A DNA stretch of 33,977 nucleotides from an uncultured Flavobacterium sp. (GCF_946481155.1 NZ_CAMLMK010000019.1:1-33977), one strand, 5' to 3'. Shown: positions 1 through 7,999, counted from the first letter of the stretch. Numbers and translations are program-made. The notes: generated by a model not told the origin, from the sequence alone.

Positions 1-1722
1 TTCGGTTCCCTGAACTATCCCTTTAATGCCCTTCCCTACGATTTCTTCATAAGTATCAACGGGCTGCAGCGGCATTTCGGGAAATGTCTCGTACAGGCGT
101 CTGCTCAACGGATGGTTTGAACCCCTCAGTACTGACCGAATCATTGATAATTTTTTAGCATCAGGCAGCGTACCTTCAAACCGGATTATTGATTTCTTAT
201 TGCTTGTTATAGTTCCTGTTTTATCAAAAACAATAGTATCTATTTTGGACATTTGTTCGATTACCGTCGCATTTTTAAGATATAACTTCCTTTTTCCCAT
301 AATACGCAGCACATTCCCAAGGGTAAAGGGAGCGCTGAGAGCAAGGGCGCAGGGACAGGCAACTATAAGAACTGCAGTGAATACATTAAAAGCTGTTGTG
401 GTATCCTGCGGTATCCAATAAGCGAAACCGGCAAACGCAACCAGAAGTAAAAAAGGAGTAAAATAACGGCTGATTGTGTCGGTAAGTGTCTTATAGTTAC
501 GTTCATTGTTTTTTGCAAAAGCTTCATTGCTCCAAAGCTGCGTTAAATAGCTTTGCGAGACCGAATTTAATATCTCCATCTCGATAACCTGACCGAGTTG
601 CCTGCCTCCGGCAAAAAGCTTGTCTCCGGATTTTTTATGTACAGGTTCCGCTTCTCCGGTAACAAAACTGTAATCTATGGAAGTAGCATCGCTAATTAGA
701 ATACCGTCTACAGGGATAAGCTCCATATTGCGCACCATAATCCTGTCTCCGGCCGAAATTTCATACACAGGTACCGAAACCTCAGCCTTATTTGGCAATA
801 TCTTCGTTACGGCAACAGGGAAATACGATTTATAATCCCTTTCAAAAGACAGAAAATTGTAGGTCTTTTGCTGAAAGACCTTGCCTAAAAGCATAAAAAA
901 CACAAGTCCTGCGAGGCTGTCGAAGAATCCCTGGCCGTAGCCGAAGATAATATCTACGGTACTGCGTACAAACATTACCACAATCCCGAGCGCTATCGGT
1001 ATGTCGATATTGAGCATGCCGCGACGGACACTTTTCCATGCAGAAATATAATAACCACTTGCTGAATAGAAGAAAGTAGGGAGCGCCAGAGCAAAGACAA
1101 GCCACCTGAGGAAACCGCGGTAATTGTTAAGCCAAAATTCCTCATCCTCAAAATATTCAGGAAAGGAAAGCAGCATAATATTACCAAAGCAAAAGAAAGC
1201 CACCCCAAGCTTATATACCAGGCTTCGGTCTATGCTTTTTTTCTTTTTGTCATAATTTTCCAGGCTAATGTAGGGATCATAGCCGATGGCATTCAGCTGA
1301 TGTGCTATTTGCTTCAGGGAAATTCCCGATGGATCAAAAATGATGCGCACCTTCTTTTCTGGGAAGTTTACCTGGGAGCTGGTGACAGAAGGCATTAACC
1401 TGTGAAGGTTTTCGAGTATCCAAATGCAGGAGCTGCAGTGGATCTGAGGTACGTATAAAGTTATTATATGCGTGGATTCTTCTTTGAAATCCAACAGTTT
1501 TTCGGCTATTGCCTCGTTATCAAGAAAGTCATATTTACCGTTTAAATCCTGAGGTGTACTGCCGGGAGCCTTCTCAAACTTATAGTAGTCTGCCAGTCCG
1601 TTGCCGGTAAATATTTCATAAACGGTTTTACATCCATTGCAACAAAAAGATTTTTCATCAAAAACAATCTCATTTTTCTGTACGACATCCAACCCGCAAT
1701 GAAAACAATTCGTGGTGTTCAT
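1..1722 (-). CDS. ccoI: CcoI/FixI-type copper-translocating P1B ATPase (3' end cut by window edge)
   Basis: I translated this frame by hand from the ATG at 1722; it stays open for 574 codons to base 1, so the C-terminus lies outside. Visible parts in order: an N-terminal CFHCG...CCNGC cysteine module (residues 6-31), an HMA copper-binding fold with CSSC (96-99), membrane helices from about 170, the actuator TGE (355-357), the membrane metal site CPC (456-458), the phosphorylation motif DKTGT (D500) and the nucleotide-domain HP (H537). This is the CcoI/FixI layout; the family exports Cu(I) across the inner membrane for assembly of cbb3-type cytochrome oxidase. Relatives are near 790 residues, so roughly 200 are missing. 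It is divergent from an Fnr-like gene, a usual partner, and in Bacteroidota ccoS and ccoNO commonly follow, which would lie off the left edge. No frameshift seen. Role assignment rests on motifs and context. Confidence 0.93.
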   Translation of the reverse strand, partial: MNTTNCFHCGLDVVQKNEIVFDEKSFCCNGCKTVYEIFTGNGLADYYKFEKAPGSTPQDLNGKYDFLDNEAIAEKLLDFKEESTHIITLYVPQIHCSSCIWILENLHRLMPSVTSSQVNFPEKKVRIIFDPSGISLKQIAHQLNAIGYDPYISLENYDKKKKSIDRSLVYKLGVAFFCFGNIMLLSFPEYFEDEEFWLNNYRGFLRWLVFALALPTFFYSASGYYISAWKSVRRGMLNIDIPIALGIVVMFVRSTVDIIFGYGQGFFDSLAGLVFFMLLGKVFQQKTYNFLSFERDYKSYFPVAVTKILPNKAEVSVPVYEISAGDRIMVRNMELIPVDGILISDATSIDYSFVTGEAEPVHKKSGDKLFAGGRQLGQVIEMEILNSVSQSYLTQLWSNEAFAKNNERNYKTLTDTISRYFTPFLLLVAFAGFAYWIPQDTTTAFNVFTAVLIVACPCALALSAPFTLGNVLRIMGKRKLYLKNATVIEQMSKIDTIVFDKTGTITSNKKSIIRFEGTLPDAKKLSMIRSVLRGSNHPLSRRLYETFPEMPLQPVDTYEEIVGKGIKGIVQGTE

Positions 1723-1744
1723 AATTTGCTCATTTTACCTGAGG

Positions 1745-1788
1745 CAAAGTTGGGAAGTAACATGGCTTTAAAACATGACTGTGATCAT
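1745..1788 (-). promoter_or_regulatory. Crp/Fnr-type operator and -7 box of ccoI
   Basis: The palindrome ATGA-ctgtga-TCAT (1775-1788, centre 1781.5) lies upstream of CAAAGTTG (1745-1752), which reads CAACTTTG on the minus strand, a 7/8 match to TAnnTTTG. Centre to last -7 base is 36.5 nt, the same as four other promoters here. That spacing puts the operator near -43, a class II activator position; inferred start of transcription is about 1738, giving a leader near 16 nt. Confidence 0.7.
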
Positions 1789-1825
1789 TTGATTGCTCTG
1801 CTATAACCCTGATACCTCAACAAAT

Positions 1826-1870
1826 TGTGACCTGCATCATATTTCGTGACAGGACACTTAATTACTTTTG
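1826..1870 (+). promoter_or_regulatory. Crp/Fnr-type operator and -7 box of the Fnr-like gene
   Basis: TGTGA-cctgca-TCATA (1826-1841, core centre 1833.5) precedes a perfect TAnnTTTG box, TACTTTTG (1863-1870), with 36.5 nt between centre and final G. The inferred start of transcription is about 1876-1877, only 4 nt before the ATG at 1881, which argues mildly for translation from the ATG at 1896. Its two palindrome-containing promoters (this and ccoI) have operator centres 52 bp apart, about five helical turns. Confidence 0.72.
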
Positions 1871-1880
1871 GCATAAATAA

Positions 1881-2588
1881 ATGAAGATTGCTAAAATGAT
1901 GCACAACTGCCAAAACTGTTTGATCCGGAAACAAAGCTCATTTCTGAGTTTAAGGCCCGAAGAACTTGAAACTCTTACCGGCTGCAAAACCTCTTTTAGT
2001 ATTAAAAAAGGTGATTCCATTTTTACTGAAGGAGAGCATATTAATGGTATCTTCTGCATAAAAAAAGGAGCCTGCAAAATGACGAAACTCAGTGCTAATG
2101 GCAACGAGCAGGTAGTAAAACTTTCCAATGAAGGGGAACTTCTGGGTCAACGCTCCATGATTAGCGACGAGGCAGTTGGATTAAGTGCCATTGCCATGAA
2201 TGAAATGGATTTATGTTATATTCCTAAAGAAACGATCCTTGATTTTTTTAATAAGAACAACCAATTTTCAATGAGTGTGATGAAAAGCATCTGCAGCGAT
2301 CTCAAAGAAGCGAATAATCTTCTGGTTGACATGGCGCAAAAGTCGGTGAGGCAACGATTGGCAGGCGCATTACTTTACCTTAAAGATACTTTTGGAACTG
2401 AAGAAGACGGCAGTCTGAAAATCAGAATTTCGCGCGAAGAGCTTTCAGGGATAACCGGGACAGCAACAGAAAGTTGTATCAGGATGCTTTCTGATTTGCA
2501 GAAGGCAGGCAAGATTAAGCTATCCGGTAAAAAAATCATAGTAGCAGATACTATCGGCCTGCAGAAAGTTAGTGGCCAGATGCTATGA
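1881..2588 (+). CDS. Fnr/Crp-family transcription regulator with possible Fe-S cysteines
   Basis: This 235-residue protein has an N-terminal cyclic-nucleotide-binding-like beta roll (about 30-140), a dimerisation helix and a C-terminal winged helix-turn-helix (about 183-225, recognition helix TESCIRML). Cysteines C10 and C13 (CQNC) line up by eye with FNR C20/C23, and C112 (in LCYIP) with FNR C122. The FNR C29 position is serine, with C35 a possible substitute, so an oxygen-labile [4Fe-4S] cluster is plausible but not certain. In the family such proteins switch on microaerobic genes. It is divergent from ccoI and convergent with the receiver-Crp gene. The ATG at 1896 (protein starting MMHNCQNC) is an alternative start that fits the predicted transcription start better than 1881. 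Recognition residues ExxIR differ from FNR's ExxSR. Confidence 0.88.
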   Translation: MKIAKMMHNCQNCLIRKQSSFLSLRPEELETLTGCKTSFSIKKGDSIFTEGEHINGIFCIKKGACKMTKLSANGNEQVVKLSNEGELLGQRSMISDEAVGLSAIAMNEMDLCYIPKETILDFFNKNNQFSMSVMKSICSDLKEANNLLVDMAQKSVRQRLAGALLYLKDTFGTEEDGSLKIRISREELSGITGTATESCIRMLSDLQKAGKIKLSGKKIIVADTIGLQKVSGQML

Positions 2589-2616
2589 CAATATTACTAC
2601 TTCTTATATTGATATT

Positions 2617-2641
2617 GAAAAATTTTTTTTACTAATTTTTC
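2617..2641. terminator. Weak AT-rich hairpin between convergent genes
   Basis: Arms GAAAAATT (2617-2624) and AATTTTTC (2634-2641) flank a T-rich loop in the short gap between the Fnr-like gene and the receiver-Crp gene; the right arm overlaps the latter's stop codon. It is AU-only apart from the end pair, so it is a weak candidate for a shared terminator. Confidence 0.3.
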
Positions 2642-3681
2642 ATTCTGTTCATTTTATCCGGATTTAGGATGGTAACGGTACTGCCCTTTTTGTCAATAAG
2701 TCCTTCGCTCCTGAAATCTGTAAGGGTACGGCTAACCGTTTCAGGTGCTGTCCCTGATATTGCTGCTAAATCGTCACGGCTGATTTTTAGGCTTTTGCCA
2801 TCATTACTATGCTGGTCAACCAAGCGTACAATAGATTCCGCAATTCTTTTCCTAACGGAGGAATAGGCAATCTGCAAAAGCCTTTGCTCTTTTTCCTGTA
2901 TGTTGTTAGCCAGTAGCTTAATAAATTTCACTCCAATATCAGGATACAGGAACAACAATTTGTCAAACTGCTCGGCTGGCAGGAAACTAAGTACGCTCTC
3001 TTCTACTGCAATTGAGGTATCGGTATATGTGTCATTGGAAAGGATGATATTTATATCAAGATAGTCGTCCGTTTTATAAAGGCCGGTAATAAGTTCACGC
3101 CCTTCCTGTGTAAGCTTTACTGTTTTTACCTTACCGCTGATGATAAAGTATATTCCCGTCACCCTGTCACCTTCGTGGTGTATTACCTGGTTTTTTTTAT
3201 ATTTTCGGGTGCTGCGGTCCTCCATCAGGTTTTTGAGTTCTGCAATACCGTCCTTCTTGGAAATCGCTTCCTTAAGTCTTTCCGGAGACTGGCCGTAAAA
3301 AAGCTGCTGTGTCTCTTTCTTCTTCAGGCGGCTTTCAATGGCCCTGAGCAGTTCCACATCGTCGAAAGGTTTGGTTAAATAATCATCGGCGCCCATATCC
3401 ATCCCTTTTCTGATATCAGGCCGCTCTGCCTTGGCTGTCAGGAATATGAAAGGGGTTGCTTTGGTATCGGAATGTGCATTTAAGGCTTCCAATACTTCAT
3501 ACCCATCCATTTCAGGCATCATTATATCACAAAGCACTATATCGGGCTTTTGTTTTATGGCAAGTTCAACGCCTAGTTTCCCATTGCTTGCAGCATATAC
3601 CTCATATCCTGAAAGTTCAAGTATTTCAACGACATTTTCGCGGATGTCGTTATTGTCTTCAATTAGTACTATTTTAATCAT
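2632..3681 (-). CDS. Response regulator fused to a Crp/Fnr-type DNA-binding module
   Basis: The 349-residue protein starts with a receiver domain (1-120; acidic pair E8/D9, phospho-acceptor D52 in LCDIMMPEMDG, T82, K104). A cNMP-binding-like beta roll follows (about 145-260), then a dimer helix and winged helix-turn-helix (about 295-340) with recognition helix PETVSRTL. The ExxSR pattern is the one E. coli FNR uses to read TTGAT half-sites. There is no Fe-S cysteine set, so phosphorylation is the likely input. I chose the ATG at 3681 (MIKIVLIED), where the receiver begins, over an upstream ATG at 3732 that would add 17 unrelated residues. It overlaps the kinase stop by 8 nt, so the pair is cotranslated. 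The output is a FixK-like module joined directly to a FixJ-like receiver, in place of FixJ's LuxR-type helix-turn-helix. Confidence 0.92.
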   Translation of the reverse strand: MIKIVLIEDNNDIRENVVEILELSGYEVYAASNGKLGVELAIKQKPDIVLCDIMMPEMDGYEVLEALNAHSDTKATPFIFLTAKAERPDIRKGMDMGADDYLTKPFDDVELLRAIESRLKKKETQQLFYGQSPERLKEAISKKDGIAELKNLMEDRSTRKYKKNQVIHHEGDRVTGIYFIISGKVKTVKLTQEGRELITGLYKTDDYLDINIILSNDTYTDTSIAVEESVLSFLPAEQFDKLLFLYPDIGVKFIKLLANNIQEKEQRLLQIAYSSVRKRIAESIVRLVDQHSNDGKSLKISRDDLAAISGTAPETVSRTLTDFRSEGLIDKKGSTVTILNPDKMNRMKN

Positions 3682-4864
3682 GATTCGGAAATAATATGGT
3701 GAATGTTGTGCCCAATCCCGGCGTGCTTTCAAAATTAATAGTGCCCCCCATCAGTTTAACATATCGTAATACAATATTTAAACCGAGCCCGGTGCCCGGT
3801 ATATTGCCTGTGTTCTGTGCCCTGAAAAAAGCCTCAAAAAGATGTTTCTGTTCTTCTGTCGGAATACCTATACCATTATCATTGACTGTAATGCTATAGT
3901 TTTTCTCATCGATATTTGACGTAAAAGTAATGGTACTGTTTTCTCCCGAATACTTTATCGCATTTGACATTAGGTTTATAATACAATTTTTGAGCAAATT
4001 CTTATCGAGGTTTACCACTGAACTGCTGCCGAAGTGGTCATAAACTATAGTCTGGCCCGGTCTTGCCAGCAGCTGCATCTCATCCACGATTTCTTTGGCA
4101 AACAGAATAATATCAAAAGCGGAGAACGAAACTTCTATTTTGCCGGCTTCTGCTTTTTCGACATGTAGGAAATCGTCAAGAATAGTCGTAAGATTGTTTA
4201 TGGCGCTTTTTATTTTGGCTACATGCTTACTGATATTGCTGCTTTTGAAAGCTTCAGCATACCGTTCTATTAATGCAGTGGAAAGTTGTATGGAACTCAA
4301 AGGTGTCCTAAATTCATGGGAAGCCATAGAAAGCAGGCGGCTTTTAAGCTTACCCAGTTCTTTTTCCTTTTCAAGAGAAATACTGACTTCTTCTTTTGCC
4401 TCTGTTAAAGCGGCAATGGTTTCATTTAGTACCACCGTCCGTTCTTTAACAAGCTCTTCCAGATGCTGCGTATATTCCATAAGCCGTCTTTCTACTTCTT
4501 TCTGATGGCTGAGATCGTGTACAAATCCGGCAAACATTCTTTTTCCTTCAAATTTCACTTCACTGACACCCAAACGAAAAGGGAACACGTTGCCATCTTT
4601 TTTACGGCCCAAAACATCCCTCCCGTACCCAATGATATGCGGCACCCCACTATGCCTGTAATTTTGTATGTACGTATCATGGCGCTCCCTGTCGGGTGAT
4701 GGCATAAGCATAGAGACATTTTTCCCGATCACCTCTTCAGGCTGATATAAAAACAGCTTACAGGCCGAAGGATTAATAGACTCTATAATACCAAACTCGT
4801 TTATTGTTATTATACCATCAATCGCATTCGTGATAATGGCATTTAACAGAGCATCATTTTTCAT
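3674..4864 (-). CDS. FixL-like PAS sensor histidine kinase (probable haem oxygen sensor)
   Basis: This 396-residue protein has no membrane segment. It has one PAS domain (1-125), a coiled-coil linker (about 125-175), the phospho-acceptor helix with ASHEFRTP (H183), and an ATPase domain with N box (NLMSNAIKYS, N301), DNGIG (329-333) and GTGLGL (357-362). Comparing the PAS domain from memory with Bradyrhizobium FixL, RHDTYIQNYR places H62 at the haem-ligand H200, and PHIIGYGR places H76, I77 and R82 at H214, I215 and R220. R220 is the residue that links oxygen binding to kinase control. FixL I238 is valine here and R206 is asparagine. In FixL, oxygen on the haem inhibits the kinase. I infer a cytoplasmic oxygen sensor that phosphorylates the overlapping receiver-Crp protein. 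It lies 48 nt downstream of the ATP-grasp gene, with no promoter seen in between. Confidence 0.9.
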   Translation of the reverse strand: MKNDALLNAIITNAIDGIITINEFGIIESINPSACKLFLYQPEEVIGKNVSMLMPSPDRERHDTYIQNYRHSGVPHIIGYGRDVLGRKKDGNVFPFRLGVSEVKFEGKRMFAGFVHDLSHQKEVERRLMEYTQHLEELVKERTVVLNETIAALTEAKEEVSISLEKEKELGKLKSRLLSMASHEFRTPLSSIQLSTALIERYAEAFKSSNISKHVAKIKSAINNLTTILDDFLHVEKAEAGKIEVSFSAFDIILFAKEIVDEMQLLARPGQTIVYDHFGSSSVVNLDKNLLKNCIINLMSNAIKYSGENSTITFTSNIDEKNYSITVNDNGIGIPTEEQKHLFEAFFRAQNTGNIPGTGLGLNIVLRYVKLMGGTINFESTPGLGTTFTILFPNHD

Positions 4865-4912
4865 AGTAGTACGTTTGCTAATTACAAATATCGTAAAAGC
4901 TGCGAAAGAAGC

Positions 4913-5935
4913 CTATAACTTTAAAGTTTTTCCTATAGTTTCTGTTTTATTATAAGCAGTGGCAACCTTTACGCCTGTAATATAAAGACTTTTATCAATC
5001 CCATCTTTCGCCCACTCTATAATCATTGGATTTTGGAAATAGCCCTGGATGATTCTGGCAAGTTTTGCCAGTTCAATAACCTCGTGGTCTTCAAGCGTGA
5101 ATTTTTCCCGGAGTTCAGGAGGGGTAATCTTCATAGTAGTTGTATTTATTCCGGCTGCAGGTTGGCTGTGCACCAGCATACCACTTTTATCACCCATTTT
5201 TTTTCTCATTAAGACAGCTTCTTCCTGTGATAACCTTACTATGTATTCATCGGGGTTATTGGCTTGCGGGGCATTAGTACCCAATCCCCATACCCCGGAT
5301 ATTTTTATGACAACATCCTCTTCCGATACCGTCTCCACCACTCCGATACCGGAGCAAGCTAAGTCAGATCGTACCATTTGCTGCACTCCAACCGAGATTG
5401 AAATACTGTGATTGTCTCCGCCCCTGCCTTCACGGAATCTAATTGCACTGTCACTGTACAGTGAAGCAAAGCAGTATTTTATAGCGTAGAGTAAGGCGAA
5501 ATTACCTTTAATATTAAGGAATGTCTCATACTTTGCATAGGCTTCGCCTGTATTGCCGCTATTCAGACTGCTTCGAACGGCAACTTCCTGGTCCGGATCA
5601 GCAAAGACTTTAGTATAAAATTCAATTATTGTGTTTTCCAGCTTTGGCGGAAATTTGGCCCCCATAATTAACTTACGTGCTGCGACACCTATTGATTCAA
5701 GATTGGAAAAAGCTTTCCTGTCAAGGTCAGCCATTACATCGCTCAAGCTGCTTTCAAGGGCATTGCTGGCGATAAAATAATCGTAAGCCTGCATAGTAAC
5801 GGCAAATCCATATGGGACACAGTGATTCTTATGGCCCATTCGGTTGTACAACTCACCAAGCAGCGCATTTTTTACGCCCACAGTCTCTACATCGACCAGG
5901 CCAATATCATTGAATTCCTTTATTAATGATCTCAT
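4913..5935 (-). CDS. Stand-alone PEP synthase/PPDK-type ATP-grasp domain protein
   Basis: The 340-residue sequence follows the N-terminal nucleotide-binding domain of phosphoenolpyruvate synthase along its whole length: VGVKNALLGEL near the start (canonical VGGKNASLGEM, lysine kept, second glycine changed to valine), PYGFAVT, VAVRSSLNSG, KYETFLNIKG, SVGVQQMVRSDLACSG and NNPDEYIVRL. The swivelling phosphohistidine domain and the C-terminal PEP/pyruvate barrel of the roughly 800-residue enzyme are absent, and no partner carrying them is visible in the window. It may phosphorylate a separate carrier or a different substrate; I cannot say which. I chose the ATG at 5935 because the domain begins there; an ATG at 5977 would add 14 residues unlike the family. 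It is the first gene of the operon with the FixL-like kinase and its regulator. Confidence 0.85.
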   Translation of the reverse strand: MRSLIKEFNDIGLVDVETVGVKNALLGELYNRMGHKNHCVPYGFAVTMQAYDYFIASNALESSLSDVMADLDRKAFSNLESIGVAARKLIMGAKFPPKLENTIIEFYTKVFADPDQEVAVRSSLNSGNTGEAYAKYETFLNIKGNFALLYAIKYCFASLYSDSAIRFREGRGGDNHSISISVGVQQMVRSDLACSGIGVVETVSEEDVVIKISGVWGLGTNAPQANNPDEYIVRLSQEEAVLMRKKMGDKSGMLVHSQPAAGINTTTMKITPPELREKFTLEDHEVIELAKLARIIQGYFQNPMIIEWAKDGIDKSLYITGVKVATAYNKTETIGKTLKL

Positions 5936-5988
5936 TATTACTAAAATTAAGTACCTGCATGGTAAAGCATATACCACGGGCTATGGGG

Positions 5989-6032
5989 CAAAAGTAATAC
6001 GCCCGTTGTCCTTTATAAATGACACAGATCAC
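5989..6032 (-). promoter_or_regulatory. Crp/Fnr-type operator and -7 box of the ATP-grasp/kinase/regulator operon
   Basis: On the minus strand TGTGA-tctgtg-TCAT (plus 6019-6033, core centre 6025.5) lies upstream of TACTTTTG (plus CAAAAGTA, 5989-5996), a perfect -7 box identical to that of the Fnr-like gene. Spacing is again 36.5 nt. The inferred start of transcription is about 5982, giving a leader near 47 nt to the ATG at 5935. The operon would therefore be controlled by its own product or by the Fnr-like protein. Confidence 0.75.
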
Positions 6033-6112
6033 AATATCCATATACCTGTAAAAATCCGGACAGAGGCATCCGTTCAGGTTTTATATAAAGTAGAATTTCA
6101 GTTAAGTTTTTA

Positions 6113-6155
6113 TGATAATTATCAGCTTTTATCATCAAATCAATACCAATATTTG
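6113..6155 (+). promoter_or_regulatory. Crp/Fnr-type operator and -7 box of the 591-residue barrel protein gene
   Basis: TGATAATTATCA (6113-6124) is a perfect 12-bp palindrome of the TGA-N6-TCA type, centre 6118.5. AATATTTG (6148-6155) is a 7/8 match to TAnnTTTG, and the distance is 36.5 nt. The inferred start of transcription near 6162 leaves about 18 nt of leader before the ATG at 6180. Confidence 0.72.
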
Positions 6156-6179
6156 TAGCCTATCCTATACACTGAAAAA

Positions 6180-7955
6180 ATGACACATAGTTTTCACATA
6201 CCCGTTATGGGCCTGGCTTACACAATTGACACACCTTTGAGAGTAGCACACTTTGGTATAGATTCGGTAGTTTCAATTGTGGATGACGAATTGGCTGAAA
6301 GGATGCGGGCTTACTTTTGCACACAATTCAAAAGGCCATATATAGCCATCACTGCCAAAATGCATGATTGCAGGGCGAGACGCATTACGGCATACCTCAA
6401 TCTTCTTGATGAGTTGGTCAATCAAAAGTTTGCGGCATTCTGTGATGAGCTTTCATGTAACAGGCAAAAACTCGACAACTTTATTGCAATGCTGCCTAAA
6501 AAATCCAATCTGGCCAATGCCCTCAAAGTCGCAGCTGAAAAAGACTTTCAAAGAGCAAGGATCTTCCTTGAAAAAGCATTAGTACCAGGGTCGATCGATG
6601 TAAATATTATGACTAAGGTTGACAAAGCCAATTATAACAATACTGCTATCCTGCCTACAGAATACAACGACGCACACGCTTCCTTACGGGGATATGCGAA
6701 TAGCAACTTACGCTCCTCGCTAGTGCTTTCCGCAGGTATGAACCCGTCACTTTACAGTTATATTGCCAGTTTCCCCGACTTTTTCCCGGATAAGAAAGGA
6801 AAGTTCCGCAAGAAGATAGTGCTGAAAGTGAGTGATTTCCGTTCGGCTATGATTCAGGGCTGCTTTCTGGCCAAAAAAGGTATTTGGGTTTCGGAGTATC
6901 GTATAGAATCCGGCCTGAACTGCGGAGGACATGCTTTTGCCACCGACGGGATGCTTTTAGGCCCTATCCTACAGGAGTTTAAACAGCGTCGGAATGAATT
7001 GAAAACTACAGCATATGAATTGGCTATAAAGGTATGGACTGCCAATGGCTATGCACCCTTACAAGAGCTTCCGGATTTACGCATCACAGTTCAGGGTGGC
7101 GTAGGTACTGCGGAAGAGCATGAATTTTTGCAGGACTATTACAATGTCGATTCTGTTGGATGGGGAACACCATTCCTGATGGTACCTGAAGCAACGGCCA
7201 CTGATAAAGCTACCCGCGACTTGTTGAGTCGAGCCGGAGAAAAAGATCTCTACAGGAGCGATATCTCTCCACTTGGTGTTCCTTTTAATACGGTAGCAGG
7301 TACAACGAACGATTATTACAAGACCCAGCGAATCAAAGCCAATCGTCCGGGAAGTTCCTGCCCCAAAAAACTGCTGGCCCTGAACAGGGAGTTCGATGAA
7401 AAAGGACTATGCACAGCCTCACGTAAATACCAGCAAATAAAGCTGCACGAAATTGAAAAGGAAACTCTGCCACCCGAATCTGTAGCGCTTTGCGCCGAAG
7501 CAACTACGGTGAAGGCATGCTTGTGTGTTGGTTTGGCAAATCCCGCTTACCTTGAAAAAGGTATGGAAAAAAAGGGTGAAGAACAAGGTGTAGTTATCTG
7601 TCCGGGGCCAAACATGGCTTACTTTGATAAAGAAGTTTCGCTTTATGAGATGGTACGGCACATATATGGCTATAAATCCATACTGGCCGACATATACCGC
7701 CCAAACATGTTCATAAAAGAACTTGAGTTGTACCTGGATTATATGAAAGATGAATTTTGCACAGAACTGCAGGGTGCTGCCAAGATGCAGGCCAAACGAT
7801 GGAAAACATTCAGGGAGAACCTGCTTGCAGGAATTTTATATTATGAAAATATGTTTAGCAGTATAACAGCCTTTAACCCCGACAAGCCAGCTATAGAACG
7901 TAAGTTGGAGGAATTCAAAACAGCGTTGATGAACAGCATACTCCCCGAAAATTGA
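6180..7955 (+). CDS. Nitronate-monooxygenase-like TIM-barrel protein of unknown function
   Basis: I recognise this 591-residue protein only as a conserved-hypothetical type. It opens with IPVMGLAYTIDTPLRVA. Two motifs resemble FMN-dependent nitronate monooxygenases: CGGHAFATDG (GGH at 249-251, where that family has its AGGH catalytic histidine) and ITVQGGVGTAEEHEFL followed by SVGWGTPFL (302-333), like the phosphate-binding GG and the MGTRFL segment. The C-terminal part has six cysteines (C394, C411, C438, C447, C449, C474) that could hold a metal or Fe-S centre. No signal peptide or membrane helix, so probably cytoplasmic. It is divergent from the ATP-grasp/kinase operon and shares its promoter type, so it is probably part of the low-oxygen response. 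FMN binding is inference; the substrate is unknown. Confidence 0.75.
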   Translation: MTHSFHIPVMGLAYTIDTPLRVAHFGIDSVVSIVDDELAERMRAYFCTQFKRPYIAITAKMHDCRARRITAYLNLLDELVNQKFAAFCDELSCNRQKLDNFIAMLPKKSNLANALKVAAEKDFQRARIFLEKALVPGSIDVNIMTKVDKANYNNTAILPTEYNDAHASLRGYANSNLRSSLVLSAGMNPSLYSYIASFPDFFPDKKGKFRKKIVLKVSDFRSAMIQGCFLAKKGIWVSEYRIESGLNCGGHAFATDGMLLGPILQEFKQRRNELKTTAYELAIKVWTANGYAPLQELPDLRITVQGGVGTAEEHEFLQDYYNVDSVGWGTPFLMVPEATATDKATRDLLSRAGEKDLYRSDISPLGVPFNTVAGTTNDYYKTQRIKANRPGSSCPKKLLALNREFDEKGLCTASRKYQQIKLHEIEKETLPPESVALCAEATTVKACLCVGLANPAYLEKGMEKKGEEQGVVICPGPNMAYFDKEVSLYEMVRHIYGYKSILADIYRPNMFIKELELYLDYMKDEFCTELQGAAKMQAKRWKTFRENLLAGILYYENMFSSITAFNPDKPAIERKLEEFKTALMNSILPEN

Positions 7956-7967
7956 TATAAAAATATA

Positions 7968-7999
7968 AAGCAGTGCCTATCGGGGCACTGCTTCTTTTT
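7968..7999. terminator. Strong bidirectional hairpin terminator
   Basis: A perfect 10-bp stem AAGCAGTGCC (7968-7977) / GGCACTGCTT (7984-7993) with a 6-nt loop is followed on the plus strand by a T-run (7995-7999) and on the minus strand by an A/T-rich tract. It separates the convergent barrel-protein and PLP decarboxylase genes and overlaps the last 17 bases of the latter. Confidence 0.85.

Noticed and set aside
1..1722. Possible broken ATPase gene, since no closed frame was apparent at first
   Set aside because: Hand translation shows one uninterrupted 574-codon frame with all motifs in order; it is only cut by the window edge.
3681..3732. Extended N-terminus of the receiver-Crp protein from the ATG at 3732
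   Set aside because: The added 17 residues overlap the kinase C-terminus deeply and precede the first beta strand of the receiver, which starts naturally at 3681.
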